Assembly: GCF_024345835.1 (NCBI RefSeq)
Contig: NZ_JAGQBW010000016.1
Span: forward strand, 1-64,000
Length of the DNA stretch: 64,000 bases
From: Synechococcus sp. HJ21-Hayes
Lineage (GTDB): Bacteria > Cyanobacteriota > Cyanobacteriia > PCC-6307 > Cyanobiaceae
Reading direction: 5' to 3'
In this document: positions 35,058-43,309 of the stretch, piece by piece
How positions within the stretch are numbered: the stretch's first letter is position 1
How the letters are laid out: each line of letters begins with the position of its first letter
Position numbers and translations under genes: made by a program
The notes under the pieces: model-generated
Database searches by the model: none
What the model was told of the DNA's origin: nothing
Seen by the model: the letters and a program-made list of their open reading frames with translations, nothing else

Positions 35058-35071
35058 GTCACCATTGCTAC
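35058..35071 (-). promoter_or_regulatory. Candidate NtcA site upstream of the ATP-grasp operon
   Basis: On the minus strand GTAGCAATGGTGAC has the same GTA-N8-GAC pattern as the nirA candidate. CATGAT follows after 22 bases (one mismatch to TAN3T), giving a possible start site about 15 bases before ATG 35009. Five of six conserved bases; chance matches of this quality are expected now and then. Confidence 0.35.
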
Positions 35072-35087
35072 GGAAGCCGTTGGTGGA

Positions 35088-36800
35088 TCAGAGCAGGAAG
35101 TAGCGCTGGGCCATGGGCAGCACCTCGGCCGGTTCGCAGGTGAGCAGTTCGCCGTCGGCGAACACCTCGTAGGTCTGGGGGTCTACCTCCACTTTGGGCA
35201 GGGCGGTGTTGTTCTTCATCGCCGCCTTGCTGATGCCACCGCGGGTGTTCTGCACCGGCACACACAGCCGCTCTAGCCCGAGCCTGCGGGGCACGTCGTC
35301 CTCCAGGGCTGCCTGACTCACGAACGTGAGGCAGCTGGGCGCCAGGGCTTTGCCGAAGGCCGCAAACATCGGCCTGCCATGCACGGGGCCTGGGGTCGGG
35401 ATCGAGGCGTTGGCATCACCCATCTGAGCCCAGACGATCGAGCCGCCCTTGATCACCAGCTCTGGTTTCACGCCGAAGAACCCCGGCTTCCAGAGCACCA
35501 GATCCGCCAGCTTGCCTACTTCCACCGATCCCACCTGATGGTCGATGCCGTGCACGATCGCCGGGTTGATCGTCACCTTGGCGATGTAGCGCTTGAGGCG
35601 GGTGTTGTCGTTGCGATCTGAGTCGCCCGCGAGGGCGCCCCTTTGCACCTTCATCTTGTGGGCGGTCTGGAAGGTGCGTGTGATCACCTCGCCCACCCGG
35701 CCCATGGCTTGGGAATCGCTGGCGATCAGCGAGAAGGCGCCGATGTCGTGGAGGATGTCCTCGGCGGCGATGGTTTCGCGCCGGATGCGCGATTCGGCAA
35801 AGGCCACGTCTTCCGGGATGCGCGGATCGAGGTGGTGGCACACCATCAGCATGTCGAGGTGCTCCTCGAGGGTGTTGCGCGTGTAGGGCCGGGTGGGGTT
35901 GGTGCTGCTGGGCAGCACGTTGGCCTCGCCGCAGATGCGGATGATGTCCGGTGCGTGGCCCCCGCCGGCCCCCTCGGTGTGGAAGGTGTGGATGGTGCGG
36001 CCACCGATGGCGCGGATCGTGTCTTCCACGAAGCCGGCTTCGTTGAGGGTGTCGGAGTGGATCGCGACCTGGATGTCGAAGCGATCCGCCACGGAGAGGC
36101 AGCAGTCGATCGCGGCTGGGGTGGTGCCCCAGTCCTCGTGGAGCTTGAGGGTGATGGCACCGGCGCGGATCTGTTCCTCGAGCCCTTCAGGTGTGCTGGC
36201 GTTGCCTTTGCCGAAGAAGCCCAGGTTCACCGGGAGGCCCTCGGCGGCCTGCAGCATGCGGGCCATGTGGAAGGCGCCGGGGGTGCAGGTGGTGGCATTG
36301 GAGCCCGTGGCGGGGCCGGTGCCTCCGCCGAGCATCGTGGTGATTCCGCTGGCCAGGGCGGTCTCCACCTGCTGCGGACAGATGAAGTGAATGTGCGTGT
36401 CGATGCCGCCGGCGGTGAGGATATGGCCCTCGCCGGCGATGGCCTCGGTCCCCGGACCTATCACGATGTCGACACCGACCTGGGTGTCGGGGTTGCCCGC
36501 CTTGCCGATGGCACAGATGCGGCCATCGCGGATGCCGATGTCGGCCTTCACGATGCCCCACCAATCCAGGATCAGGGCGTTGGTGATCACCGTGTCCACG
36601 GCGCCATCAGCGCGGGTGGTCTGGGCCTGGCCCATGCCATCGCGGATCACCTTGCCGCCGCCGAACTTCACCTCATCGCCGTAACTGGTGAAATCGCGTT
36701 CCACCTCCAGGATCAGCTCCGTGTCGGCCAGCCGCAGCCGATCGCCGGTGGTGGGGCCGTAGGTCTCGGCGTAAGCGCGGCGGGAGATGCGGTAGGGCAT
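35088..36800 (-). CDS. ureC: Urease alpha subunit
   Basis: Catalytic subunit of the nickel enzyme that hydrolyses urea to ammonia and CO2. 570 residues. The nickel ligands are all present at the family spacing: His136 and His138 (THIHF), carbamylated Lys219 ([10 protein letters not shown]), His248 (VAIHSD), His274 (HTFHTEG) and Asp362 (ASDSQAMG), with the flap Cys321-His322 (MVCHHL). It is the last gene of ureDABC, 44 bases after ureB. Start ATG 36800. Confidence 0.99.
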   Translation of the reverse strand: MPYRISRRAYAETYGPTTGDRLRLADTELILEVERDFTSYGDEVKFGGGKVIRDGMGQAQTTRADGAVDTVITNALILDWWGIVKADIGIRDGRICAIGKAGNPDTQVGVDIVIGPGTEAIAGEGHILTAGGIDTHIHFICPQQVETALASGITTMLGGGTGPATGSNATTCTPGAFHMARMLQAAEGLPVNLGFFGKGNASTPEGLEEQIRAGAITLKLHEDWGTTPAAIDCCLSVADRFDIQVAIHSDTLNEAGFVEDTIRAIGGRTIHTFHTEGAGGGHAPDIIRICGEANVLPSSTNPTRPYTRNTLEEHLDMLMVCHHLDPRIPEDVAFAESRIRRETIAAEDILHDIGAFSLIASDSQAMGRVGEVITRTFQTAHKMKVQRGALAGDSDRNDNTRLKRYIAKVTINPAIVHGIDHQVGSVEVGKLADLVLWKPGFFGVKPELVIKGGSIVWAQMGDANASIPTPGPVHGRPMFAAFGKALAPSCLTFVSQAALEDDVPRRLGLERLCVPVQNTRGGISKAAMKNNTALPKVEVDPQTYEVFADGELLTCEPAEVLPMAQRYFLL

Positions 36801-36844
36801 GGGGCGGCGGGGTGTGCAGGTGCGGGGGGCTGGCTGCTGGACGT

Positions 36845-37162
36845 TCAGTCGAGCGGGCCGTTGATCAGGCCGTTGAAGCCGAACACGCGGCGGTCGCCGG
36901 CAAAGGGCACCAGCTGCACCTCGCGGCTGTCGCCGGGCTCGAAGCGGATCGCTGTGCCGGCGGGGATGTCGAGCCGCAGGCCACGGGCCGCCTCACGCTC
37001 AAACGCAAGGGCGCCGTTGGCCTCAAAAAAGTGGAAGTGGGAGCCCACTTGCACGGGCCGGTCGCCTGTGTTGGCCACCAGCAGGGTGGTGACGGGCCGG
37101 CCCGCGTTGAGCTCCAGCTCACCGGGTTCGGGCATCAGTTCACCGGGGATCAGAGGGGCCAT
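36845..37162 (-). CDS. ureB: Urease beta subunit
   Basis: 105 residues with the usual UreB sequence: [59 protein letters not shown] and [12 protein letters not shown]. It is a separate polypeptide, as in most bacteria (three-gene urease). It lies 16 bases downstream of ureA and 44 bases upstream of ureC. Confidence 0.98.
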   Translation of the reverse strand: MAPLIPGELMPEPGELELNAGRPVTTLLVANTGDRPVQVGSHFHFFEANGALAFEREAARGLRLDIPAGTAIRFEPGDSREVQLVPFAGDRRVFGFNGLINGPLD

Positions 37163-37178
37163 GGCTTGGGTGTGGGGG

Positions 37179-37481
37179 TCAGCGGATCGGGTCGTGCAGG
37201 GTCACGAGCTTGGTGCCATCGGTGAACACCGCCTCGATCTGCACCTCCTGCACCAGCTCCGGCACCCCTTCCATCACTTGGGTGCGGTTGAGCCAGGTGG
37301 TGCCTTCGCTCATCAGCTCCGCCACGGTTTTGCCATCGCGGGCGCCTTCGATCACTAGGAAGCTCAGCCAGGCCACCGCCTCGGGGTGGTTGAGCTTGAT
37401 GCCGCGGTTGAGCCGCCGCTCCGCTAGCAGGGCGGCGGTGACGATCAACAGCTTGTCCTTTTCCTGAGGAGTCAGATGCAT
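37179..37481 (-). CDS. ureA: Urease gamma subunit
   Basis: 100 residues: [20 protein letters not shown], then [20 protein letters not shown], the patch [14 protein letters not shown], and VEIQ-like [20 protein letters not shown]. It is full length and starts the structural-gene block, 36 bases after the ureD stop. Confidence 0.98.
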   Translation of the reverse strand: MHLTPQEKDKLLIVTAALLAERRLNRGIKLNHPEAVAWLSFLVIEGARDGKTVAELMSEGTTWLNRTQVMEGVPELVQEVQIEAVFTDGTKLVTLHDPIR

Positions 37482-37517
37482 GTCATGACTGTGGCAGGGC
37501 CCAGGGGTGCAGCCAGT

Positions 37518-38471
37518 TCACTGTGAACCGGCAGGGGTCGATGGCACAGCCATGGGTTGGCTGTCCTGCTGCTGCAGGGGTTGCTCCTGGAAGGGCCACA
37601 CCCGCGGCAGCTCCGGTGGGGGCAGGTGCCGCAGTCGACGGGTGTGGTGCCAGATCCGCGTGAACCAGTAGCGAGCCGCCTGGCTGGAAGGCCCCCGGTA
37701 GCGGGCCACCAGGCCCTGCTCGAGGGGGCCGCAGGCCATCTCCCCTTCCAAGCCGCTGCGCTCGGCGCGGCAGGCATCCAGGAGTGCCTCCAGCACCGGC
37801 CGATCCAGGGGCTGTGGCGCTGCCCACACCAGGGAGCCAAACACCGGTTGCCCGGCCAAGCCGTGGCGGCAGGCCAGTGCCTCACCGCCCAGCTCGAGCC
37901 GGTCCACCAGCTCCCAGCGGGGGCCCCCGGCGCCGTGGCGGCGGATCTCCAGCTGCGAGCGCCAGCGGCCCGCTGCGAGCTGTTCGCCGGCGGCGGTGCG
38001 GCCCAGGCGCACCACCTCAGCCCCCAGGAAGCTCGCCTCAGCCGCCAGCTCCACCCGGGCCCGCTGCTCATACAGGCCGCCGGCATAGAGCACCAGCTCC
38101 TGGGGGAGCCACTCCAGGTCGGCGCCGGCAGCCAGTTGGAAGTGGAGTGTTTGCCGCGCCCAGTGTCCGTCCGGCCTGCGGTGCAAGCGGCCCACGGAGC
38201 CATAGGCCTTCTGGGCCGCCACGCTGGTGAGCAGGGCCTGGCTGCCGGCGCCGAGATCGGCGCGCACCAGGAGTTGATCGCCTCCCACCAGCCCGCCGGC
38301 GGTGTGCAGCAGGGGCAATTCCGTGTGGCCACTGGGTTGCTGGAAGGCCCGCTGCAATTTCAGGGGTGAGCTGGCGCCGCCTTGGTGGACGGTGCGGCCG
38401 TTGCTGCGGCTGAAGTGCAGCCAGGCCTCCCCCCGCCAGGCGCTGCTGCTCGGTGTGTCGTGTGGGGCCAT
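37518..38471 (-). CDS. ureD: Urease accessory protein UreD
   Basis: Scaffold that binds the urease apoenzyme and, with UreF and UreG, helps carbamylate the active-site Lys and insert nickel. About 317 residues from ATG 38471 (MAPHDTPSSSAWRGEAWLHF). Landmarks are LPLLHTAGGLVGGDQLLVRA, LLTSVAAQKAYGS, LEWLPQELVLYAGGLYEQRA and TRIWHHTRRLRHL. GTG 38519 would leave no room for a promoter before ureE, so the later ATG is preferred. It heads ureDABC. Confidence 0.93.
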   Translation of the reverse strand: MAPHDTPSSSAWRGEAWLHFSRSNGRTVHQGGASSPLKLQRAFQQPSGHTELPLLHTAGGLVGGDQLLVRADLGAGSQALLTSVAAQKAYGSVGRLHRRPDGHWARQTLHFQLAAGADLEWLPQELVLYAGGLYEQRARVELAAEASFLGAEVVRLGRTAAGEQLAAGRWRSQLEIRRHGAGGPRWELVDRLELGGEALACRHGLAGQPVFGSLVWAAPQPLDRPVLEALLDACRAERSGLEGEMACGPLEQGLVARYRGPSSQAARYWFTRIWHHTRRLRHLPPPELPRVWPFQEQPLQQQDSQPMAVPSTPAGSQ

Positions 38472-38505
38472 GGGCGCATGCTCCGCTCCCCTGGGGCCGC
38501 TTCTC

Positions 38506-38519
38506 GTAGCCATAGGCAC
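38506..38519. promoter_or_regulatory. Weak NtcA-like box between divergent ureD and ureE
   Basis: GTAGCCATAGGCAC is a GTN10AC match with one perfect half-site. GATGGT (22 bases to the right) and GAGCAT (22 bases to the left on the minus strand) each match TAN3T but for one base, so either gene could be served. Resulting transcripts would start very close to the ATGs, which weakens the case. Confidence 0.3.
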
Positions 38520-38554
38520 ACTTCTAGGGCCCCTGGCCCGCGATGGTGCCGTTC

Positions 38555-39058
38555 ATGACTGTTGAGCCTGGCTCCCTCTCGTCAATCGTCCTGGTGGAAC
38601 GGCTGGCCCCAGGAGCCTTGCCGCCGGTGGATTGCCTGCGTTTGCCCCTCAGTGCCGATCAGCGCACTAGTAGCCGCGGCCATCGCCGCAGTGCCTGTGG
38701 CTGCGATCTGGTGCTGCAGCTACCCCGGGGCGCAGCCCTGGAGCCCGGGGAGGTGTTGCTGAGCCACGACGCCAGCGTGGCCGTGCGGGTGGAGGCGGCC
38801 CCGGAGGCCTTGCTCCGGGTGCGCAGTCCGGATCGTTTGGCCCTGCTGCAGGCCGCCTATCACCTGGGCAATCGCCATGTAGCCATGGAGCTCCACGCCG
38901 ACCAGCTGTTGTTGCTCCAAGACAGCGTGCTGGAAGACCTGCTGCGCCAACGGGGCCTCAGCGTGGAGCGGTTGCAGGCCCCCTTCCAGCCTGAGGCCGG
39001 CGCCTATGCGGGACCACCTGCCGGCCATGGCCAGCCTCACCACCACCACAGCCACTGA
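38555..39058 (+). CDS. ureE: Urease accessory protein UreE (nickel carrier)
   Basis: Delivers nickel to the UreG/UreF/UreD complex. About 167 residues from ATG 38555; ATG 38543 in the same frame is also possible. The C-terminal part has the UreE metal-binding segment YHLGNRHVAMELHADQLLLL and ends in a His-rich tail (HGQPHHHHSH), a nickel store. The N-terminal domain is Arg/Ser-rich in the middle (RTSSRGHRRSACGCDL). The last A of its stop is the first base of ureF (TGATG). Confidence 0.9.
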   Translation: MTVEPGSLSSIVLVERLAPGALPPVDCLRLPLSADQRTSSRGHRRSACGCDLVLQLPRGAALEPGEVLLSHDASVAVRVEAAPEALLRVRSPDRLALLQAAYHLGNRHVAMELHADQLLLLQDSVLEDLLRQRGLSVERLQAPFQPEAGAYAGPPAGHGQPHHHHSH

Positions 39059-39765
39059 TGTCCGTGATGTCCGGTGTTGGCTCTGGGGCGGCGGCAGCGC
39101 GCCTGCGCCTGTTTCAACTGGTGAGCCCGGCCCTGCCGGTGGGGGCCTTCAGCTATTCCGAGGGGCTGGAGGTGCTGGTGCAGGCGGGTCGCCTTACCGA
39201 TGCCGCCGGCCTGCACCAGTGGCTCACGGCGGAACTGCAGCGGGGGGCCATTGGGGTGGAAACGGCCTCGCTGGTGCCCCTGGTTGCGCTGCTTGCCCGT
39301 TGCTGTGATGGGGAGGCCCAGGCCATCGCCGCGGTGCTCGATCTCGATGGCTGGTTGTGTGCCCAGCGGGAAGCGGCGGAGGTGCGAGCCCAGCAGCGGC
39401 AGATGGGGCGATCGCTCATCCAGCTGCTGGGGGATCTGGGTTGGCCGTTGCCGGCGGCGTGCTCGGCTCTCAGCTGGCCGGCGGCCTTTGCCTGGGCGGC
39501 CCACTGCCTGGAGCTGCCATCCCCCGCTATCGAGGAGGCTTACCTCTACAGCTGGGTCGCCAATCAGATCAGCGCCGCGGTGCGGCTGGTGCCGTTGGGC
39601 CCCACCGAGGGCCAGCGGCTGCAGTTGCAGTTGGCTCCCTTGCTGGCGGAGCGGGCGGCGCTGCTGGCGGGGTGTGACCCCCAGGAGCTGTGGAGTGGGG
39701 GCGTTGGCGCCGGCCTGGCGCAGTTGCAGCACGCGGAGCTTTACACCCGTTTGTTCCGCAGCTGA
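39058..39765 (+). CDS. ureF: Urease accessory protein UreF
   Basis: Helical assembly factor that couples UreG GTP hydrolysis to nickel insertion. 235 residues with the conserved start LRLFQLVSPALPVGAFSYSE GLE, QMGRSLIQLLGDLG and YSWVANQISAAVRLVPLG. Start ATG 39058 shares a base with the ureE stop; ATG 39067 is an alternative. The usual partner ureG is not next: three ABC transporter genes lie between. Confidence 0.95.
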   Translation: MSVMSGVGSGAAAARLRLFQLVSPALPVGAFSYSEGLEVLVQAGRLTDAAGLHQWLTAELQRGAIGVETASLVPLVALLARCCDGEAQAIAAVLDLDGWLCAQREAAEVRAQQRQMGRSLIQLLGDLGWPLPAACSALSWPAAFAWAAHCLELPSPAIEEAYLYSWVANQISAAVRLVPLGPTEGQRLQLQLAPLLAERAALLAGCDPQELWSGGVGAGLAQLQHAELYTRLFRS

Positions 39766-39819
39766 CGATTGTTCCAGCCTGGCCTGATTCGGGCATGAAA
39801 ACCGCGGCACAATGCGGCC

Positions 39820-40704
39820 ATGCTTTCCATCTGGATCGGTGCCTGCGACCAAGGCCTGGCCTATGCCGGCCTTGCCCTGGGCGTGTACCTCACCCTGCGG
39901 GTTCTCAACTTCGCCGACATCACCGTGGACGGCTCCTTTGCCCTGGGCGGTGGCAGTGCGGCGCTGCTCCTGAGCGACCACGTGGCCCCGCCACTGGCGC
40001 TGCTGGTTCCCATGGCGCTGGGGGCCCTGGCCGGGGCCGTCACCGGCCTCATCCACACCCGGCTCGGGGTGAACGACCTCTTCGCCGGCATCCTCACCAC
40101 CACCGGCCTCTACTCGATCACCCTGCGGCTGATGGGCCGCTCCAACATTCCCCTCACCGATCTGCGGTTGACGATCGACAGCTGGCCCGACCTGGGGCTG
40201 GCTAGTGATGGCCGCTGGCTGCTGGCGCTGCTCCTGGTGGTGGCTGGCCTGATCGGCTTGCTCACCCTGTTGCTGGCCACCGACCTGGGCCTTGCCCTGC
40301 GGGCCCTGGGCAACAACCCGGTGATGGCCCGCTCCAATGGGGTGAGCACGCGCCGCGGTCTCACCCTCGGCATCGCCGCCGCCAATGCTCTGGTGGCCTT
40401 GGCCGGTGCCTTGGTGGCCACTTACCAGGGCTTTGCCGATGTGACCATGGGTCTTGGCTCGCTGATCCTCGGCCTGGGGGCCGTGATCGTGGGGGAATCG
40501 GTGCTGCGTCCTCGCAGCGTGCCGATGGCGCTGCTAGCGGTGGTCCTGGGCTCGGTGCTGTTCCGGGCCATGATCGCCCTGGCTCTACAGCTGGGCATGG
40601 ACCCTGTAGACCTCAAGCTGGCCACGGCCCTGCTGCTCCTCGCCGCCTTGGGGCTGGGCCGGCTACGCATCCCCGGGCTCTCCGATGCGGGAGGCCGCTC
40701 GTGA
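39820..40704 (+). CDS. ABC transporter permease (COG4120 type)
   Basis: 294 residues, about eight hydrophobic segments. The N-terminal LGVYLTLRVLNFADITVDGS and GNNPVMARSNGVSTRRGLTL with AANALVALAGALVATYQGFA and LGLGAVIVGESV place it with the TrpXYZ/ branched-chain-permease-like family. Start ATG 39820, 54 bases after the ureF stop and on the same strand; the ATPase gene overlaps its end (GTGA). Substrate unknown; members of this family elsewhere transport tryptophan or related compounds. Confidence 0.85.
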   Translation: MLSIWIGACDQGLAYAGLALGVYLTLRVLNFADITVDGSFALGGGSAALLLSDHVAPPLALLVPMALGALAGAVTGLIHTRLGVNDLFAGILTTTGLYSITLRLMGRSNIPLTDLRLTIDSWPDLGLASDGRWLLALLLVVAGLIGLLTLLLATDLGLALRALGNNPVMARSNGVSTRRGLTLGIAAANALVALAGALVATYQGFADVTMGLGSLILGLGAVIVGESVLRPRSVPMALLAVVLGSVLFRAMIALALQLGMDPVDLKLATALLLLAALGLGRLRIPGLSDAGGRS

Positions 40705-41504
40705 GCCTGCAGGTTCAACGGTTGCGCTGGGGCCATGCCCAGCCTGGGGGTGGCTGGCGCCAGCTCTTTGACAATTTTGAATTCAGCTGTCCCACCGGTC
40801 AGTTTGTTGTCGTGATCGGCAGCAACGGCTCCGGTAAGTCGACATTGCTCAACCTCGTGGCGGGCACCCTGCAGGCCGATACCGGCTCCGTGCAGCTCGA
40901 GGGGCGTGAGTTGGTGGGGATGCCTGATCATCGCCGCGCCCGCCGGATCGGGCGGGTGATGCAGAACCCCCTGGATGGCACCGCTCCGGGGCTCACGATT
41001 GCTGAAAACCTTCGCCTGGCCGAGTGCCGCCGCCGCTCGCTGTTGTCCCTGCGGGGGCTGGCCGGACTCCATCCCAGTCGCTCGGATCGGCGTCGTTATG
41101 CCGAGCTGTTGGAGGAGCTGGGTCTGCCCCTGGCCGATCGGGTGGACACCCCTGTGGGGCAGCTCTCCGGCGGCCAGCGCCAGACCATCAGCCTGGTGAT
41201 GGCCACCCTCGGCCAACCGCGGTTGCTGCTGCTGGATGAGCACACGGCAGCCCTCGATCCGCGGGCGGAAGCCACGGTGATGGAGCTCACCGATCGCTTG
41301 GTGGCCCGGCTGGGAACCACCACCTTGATGGTGACCCACAGCCTCGAGCAGGCCCTTCGCCACGGCGATCGGCTGGTGATGCTTCAGGCCGGTCAGTTGA
41401 TCGGCGATTGGAACGCGGAGGAGCGGCAACAGTTCACCCCAGCCACGTTGCGGGCCCTCTACGGTTCCGTCACAGTTGGCACCCACAGTTCCGAGTCCCC
41501 ATGA
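40701..41504 (+). CDS. ABC transporter ATPase (COG1101 type)
   Basis: 267 residues with Walker A GSNGSGKS, signature LSGGQRQTISLVMATL, Walker B LLLLDEHTAALDP and H-loop MVTHSLEQAL. The segment DHRRARRIGRVMQNPLDGTA is characteristic of this group, where the usual Walker B-following Pro is His (DEH). It starts at GTG 40701 inside the permease end and its own stop overlaps the binding-protein start (ATGA). Confidence 0.88.
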   Translation: MSLQVQRLRWGHAQPGGGWRQLFDNFEFSCPTGQFVVVIGSNGSGKSTLLNLVAGTLQADTGSVQLEGRELVGMPDHRRARRIGRVMQNPLDGTAPGLTIAENLRLAECRRRSLLSLRGLAGLHPSRSDRRRYAELLEELGLPLADRVDTPVGQLSGGQRQTISLVMATLGQPRLLLLDEHTAALDPRAEATVMELTDRLVARLGTTTLMVTHSLEQALRHGDRLVMLQAGQLIGDWNAEERQQFTPATLRALYGSVTVGTHSSESP

Positions 41505-42514
41505 CCCTTGGGCGGCGTGAGTTCATCGCTTTGATGACAGCTGGCGGGGGTAGCTCTCTCGTTTTGGCGGCCTGCGGCAAGCTCGGTGGCCGGACGGAGC
41601 GCAAGGGGCCATTGATCGGCCTCCTCCAGATGGTGGATGCACCCCCACCGAATCTCACCCGTGAGGGTTTTGAGGCGGCCCTCGCCGATGCGGGCTACCG
41701 CGACGGCAGCACCGTCACCTTCATGCAGAAGGATGCCGCGGGTGAGTTGCCCAACACCACCCTGGTGATGAAGCAGTTCCTCGGCGACCAGGTGGACATG
41801 GTGCTGGCGGTGGGCACGCCGCCGCTGCAGGCCGCCATGAAGGTGTTGCCCGAGTCGGTGCCGGTGATCTTCTGCTACTGCTCCAATCCCTGGGGTGCCG
41901 GTGCTGGTACCCCGCCCGGGGGCGTGGGTCAACACCGCCCCAACGTGGTGGGAACAATCGGCACCAACCCCGTGGGCCGCGAGCTCGACCTGGCCCGGCA
42001 GGTGAATCCCGCCTTGAAGACGGTGGGCCTCATCTACAACCCTGGCGAGCCCAACTCCGAATACGAGGCCGGCATTCTCCAGAAGGAAGCGGATCAGCGC
42101 GGCATCCAGCTCGAAAAGCAGGCGGTGGCCAATTCCGGTGAGGTGTTGCAGGCCGCTCAGGCCCTGGCACAACAGAAGGTGGAGGCCTTCGTGAAGATCG
42201 GTGATTACGCCACCATTCAGGCCTTCAACTCCATCTGCAAGGTGGGGCTCGAGAACAAGATTCCGGTGTACTCCGTGGATCCGCCCGATATTGAGCTGGC
42301 CGGTTGCCTGGGGGTGATCGGATGGAACTATCGCGATGATGGCTATGCCGCGGGCAAGTTGGCCGTGCGGGTGCTCAAGGGTGAGTCGCCGGCGACTATG
42401 CCCTTCGAGCCCCTCACCAAGACCGATCTGCTGGTGAGCCAGGCCACCGCCAAGGCCATCGGGGTGACGCTGCCCCAGGACCTGCTCAAGCAGGCCAACA
42501 AGGTGGTGAGCTGA
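41501..42514 (+). CDS. ABC transporter substrate-binding lipoprotein (COG2984 type)
   Basis: About 337 residues from ATG 41501. The N terminus [20 protein letters not shown] followed by VLAAC carries a twin-arginine-like motif and a lipobox with Cys25. The mature part has the COG2984 pattern: [60 protein letters not shown] and [20 protein letters not shown]. It is translationally coupled to the ATPase (ATGA), and ureG follows after five bases. Ligand not predictable from sequence. Confidence 0.88.
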   Translation: MTLGRREFIALMTAGGGSSLVLAACGKLGGRTERKGPLIGLLQMVDAPPPNLTREGFEAALADAGYRDGSTVTFMQKDAAGELPNTTLVMKQFLGDQVDMVLAVGTPPLQAAMKVLPESVPVIFCYCSNPWGAGAGTPPGGVGQHRPNVVGTIGTNPVGRELDLARQVNPALKTVGLIYNPGEPNSEYEAGILQKEADQRGIQLEKQAVANSGEVLQAAQALAQQKVEAFVKIGDYATIQAFNSICKVGLENKIPVYSVDPPDIELAGCLGVIGWNYRDDGYAAGKLAVRVLKGESPATMPFEPLTKTDLLVSQATAKAIGVTLPQDLLKQANKVVS

Positions 42515-42519
42515 ACGGG

Positions 42520-43125
42520 ATGGGCGGCAGTCGTCTGCGCGTTGGTGTGGCCGGCCCGGTGGGCTCCGGCAAGACCGCCCTGGTGGAGGCTCTCTGCCGC
42601 CGCCTGCGGCAGCGGCTGCAGCTGGCGGTGGTGACCAACGACATCTACACCCAGGAGGATGCCCAGTTCCTCACCCGCGCCGGTGCCCTGGAGCCGGAGC
42701 GCATTCGCGGTGTGGAAACCGGTGGGTGCCCCCATACGGCCATCCGCGAGGACTGCTCGATCAACCGGGCGGCAGTGGAGGACCTGGAGCAGGCCTTCCC
42801 CGGACTCGACCTGGTGCTGGTGGAGAGCGGCGGCGACAACCTGGCGGCCAGCTTCAGCCCGGAGCTGGTGGATCTCTGCATCTATGTGATTGATGTGGCC
42901 GCCGGTGACAAGATTCCCCGTAAGGGCGGGCCTGGTATCACCCGTTCCGACCTGCTGGTGATCAACAAGATCGACCTGGCTCCGATGGTGGGCGCCAGCC
43001 TGGAGGTGATGCAGGGGGATACCGAGCGCATGCGCCCCGGACGCCCCTGGTGCTTCACCAACCTGCACACGGGCGAGGGACTGGATGCCGTGGAGGCCTT
43101 TTTGCTGCAACAGCTGCCGACCTAG
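42520..43125 (+). CDS. ureG: Urease accessory GTPase UreG
   Basis: SIMIBI-class GTPase that delivers nickel during urease maturation. 201 residues: P-loop GPVGSGKT (12-19), the switch/metal segment [14 protein letters not shown] and the nickel-binding CPH motif in [20 protein letters not shown], then [19 protein letters not shown] and INKIDLAP. It starts five bases after the ABC binding-protein stop, so it must be co-transcribed with that transporter. urtA lies 184 bases downstream. Confidence 0.97.
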   Translation: MGGSRLRVGVAGPVGSGKTALVEALCRRLRQRLQLAVVTNDIYTQEDAQFLTRAGALEPERIRGVETGGCPHTAIREDCSINRAAVEDLEQAFPGLDLVLVESGGDNLAASFSPELVDLCIYVIDVAAGDKIPRKGGPGITRSDLLVINKIDLAPMVGASLEVMQGDTERMRPGRPWCFTNLHTGEGLDAVEAFLLQQLPT

Positions 43126-43218
43126 TTGGCATTCGGTAGCGGCGCGCACAGCGGGCGAGGTCGAATCGGATTCGCAAGATTTTTTGGGGAGGCGCCTTTT
43201 TCTTGGGTTCCTCAAACT

Positions 43219-43261
43219 GTTCGTTTCGCTACCAAGTGGCGCCTGGGTGGCTCGATACGGT
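43219..43261 (+). promoter_or_regulatory. NtcA-type promoter of urtABCDE
   Basis: GTTCGTTTCGCTAC (43219-43232) matches GTAN8TAC at five of six positions, and TACGGT (43256-43261) is a perfect TAN3T after 23 bases. This is the standard class II NtcA layout and the best such match in the window. The start site would be near 43268, about 42 bases before the urtA ATG. Another GTN10AC at 43136 (GTAGCGGCGCGCAC) lacks a good -10. Confidence 0.6.
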
Positions 43262-43309
43262 CCGGCTTACCGCTGTTCGGCGGGTGCTCATTTCGTGCTT
43301 TTAGAACCC

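Noticed and set aside
35643-37358. 571-residue open frame opposite ureC
   Set aside because: Val/Gly/His-rich shadow of ureC and ureB; no start signal or family.
43136-43149. GTAGCGGCGCGCAC as a second NtcA box for urtA
   Set aside because: No TAN3T at the proper distance; the 43219 box is better.
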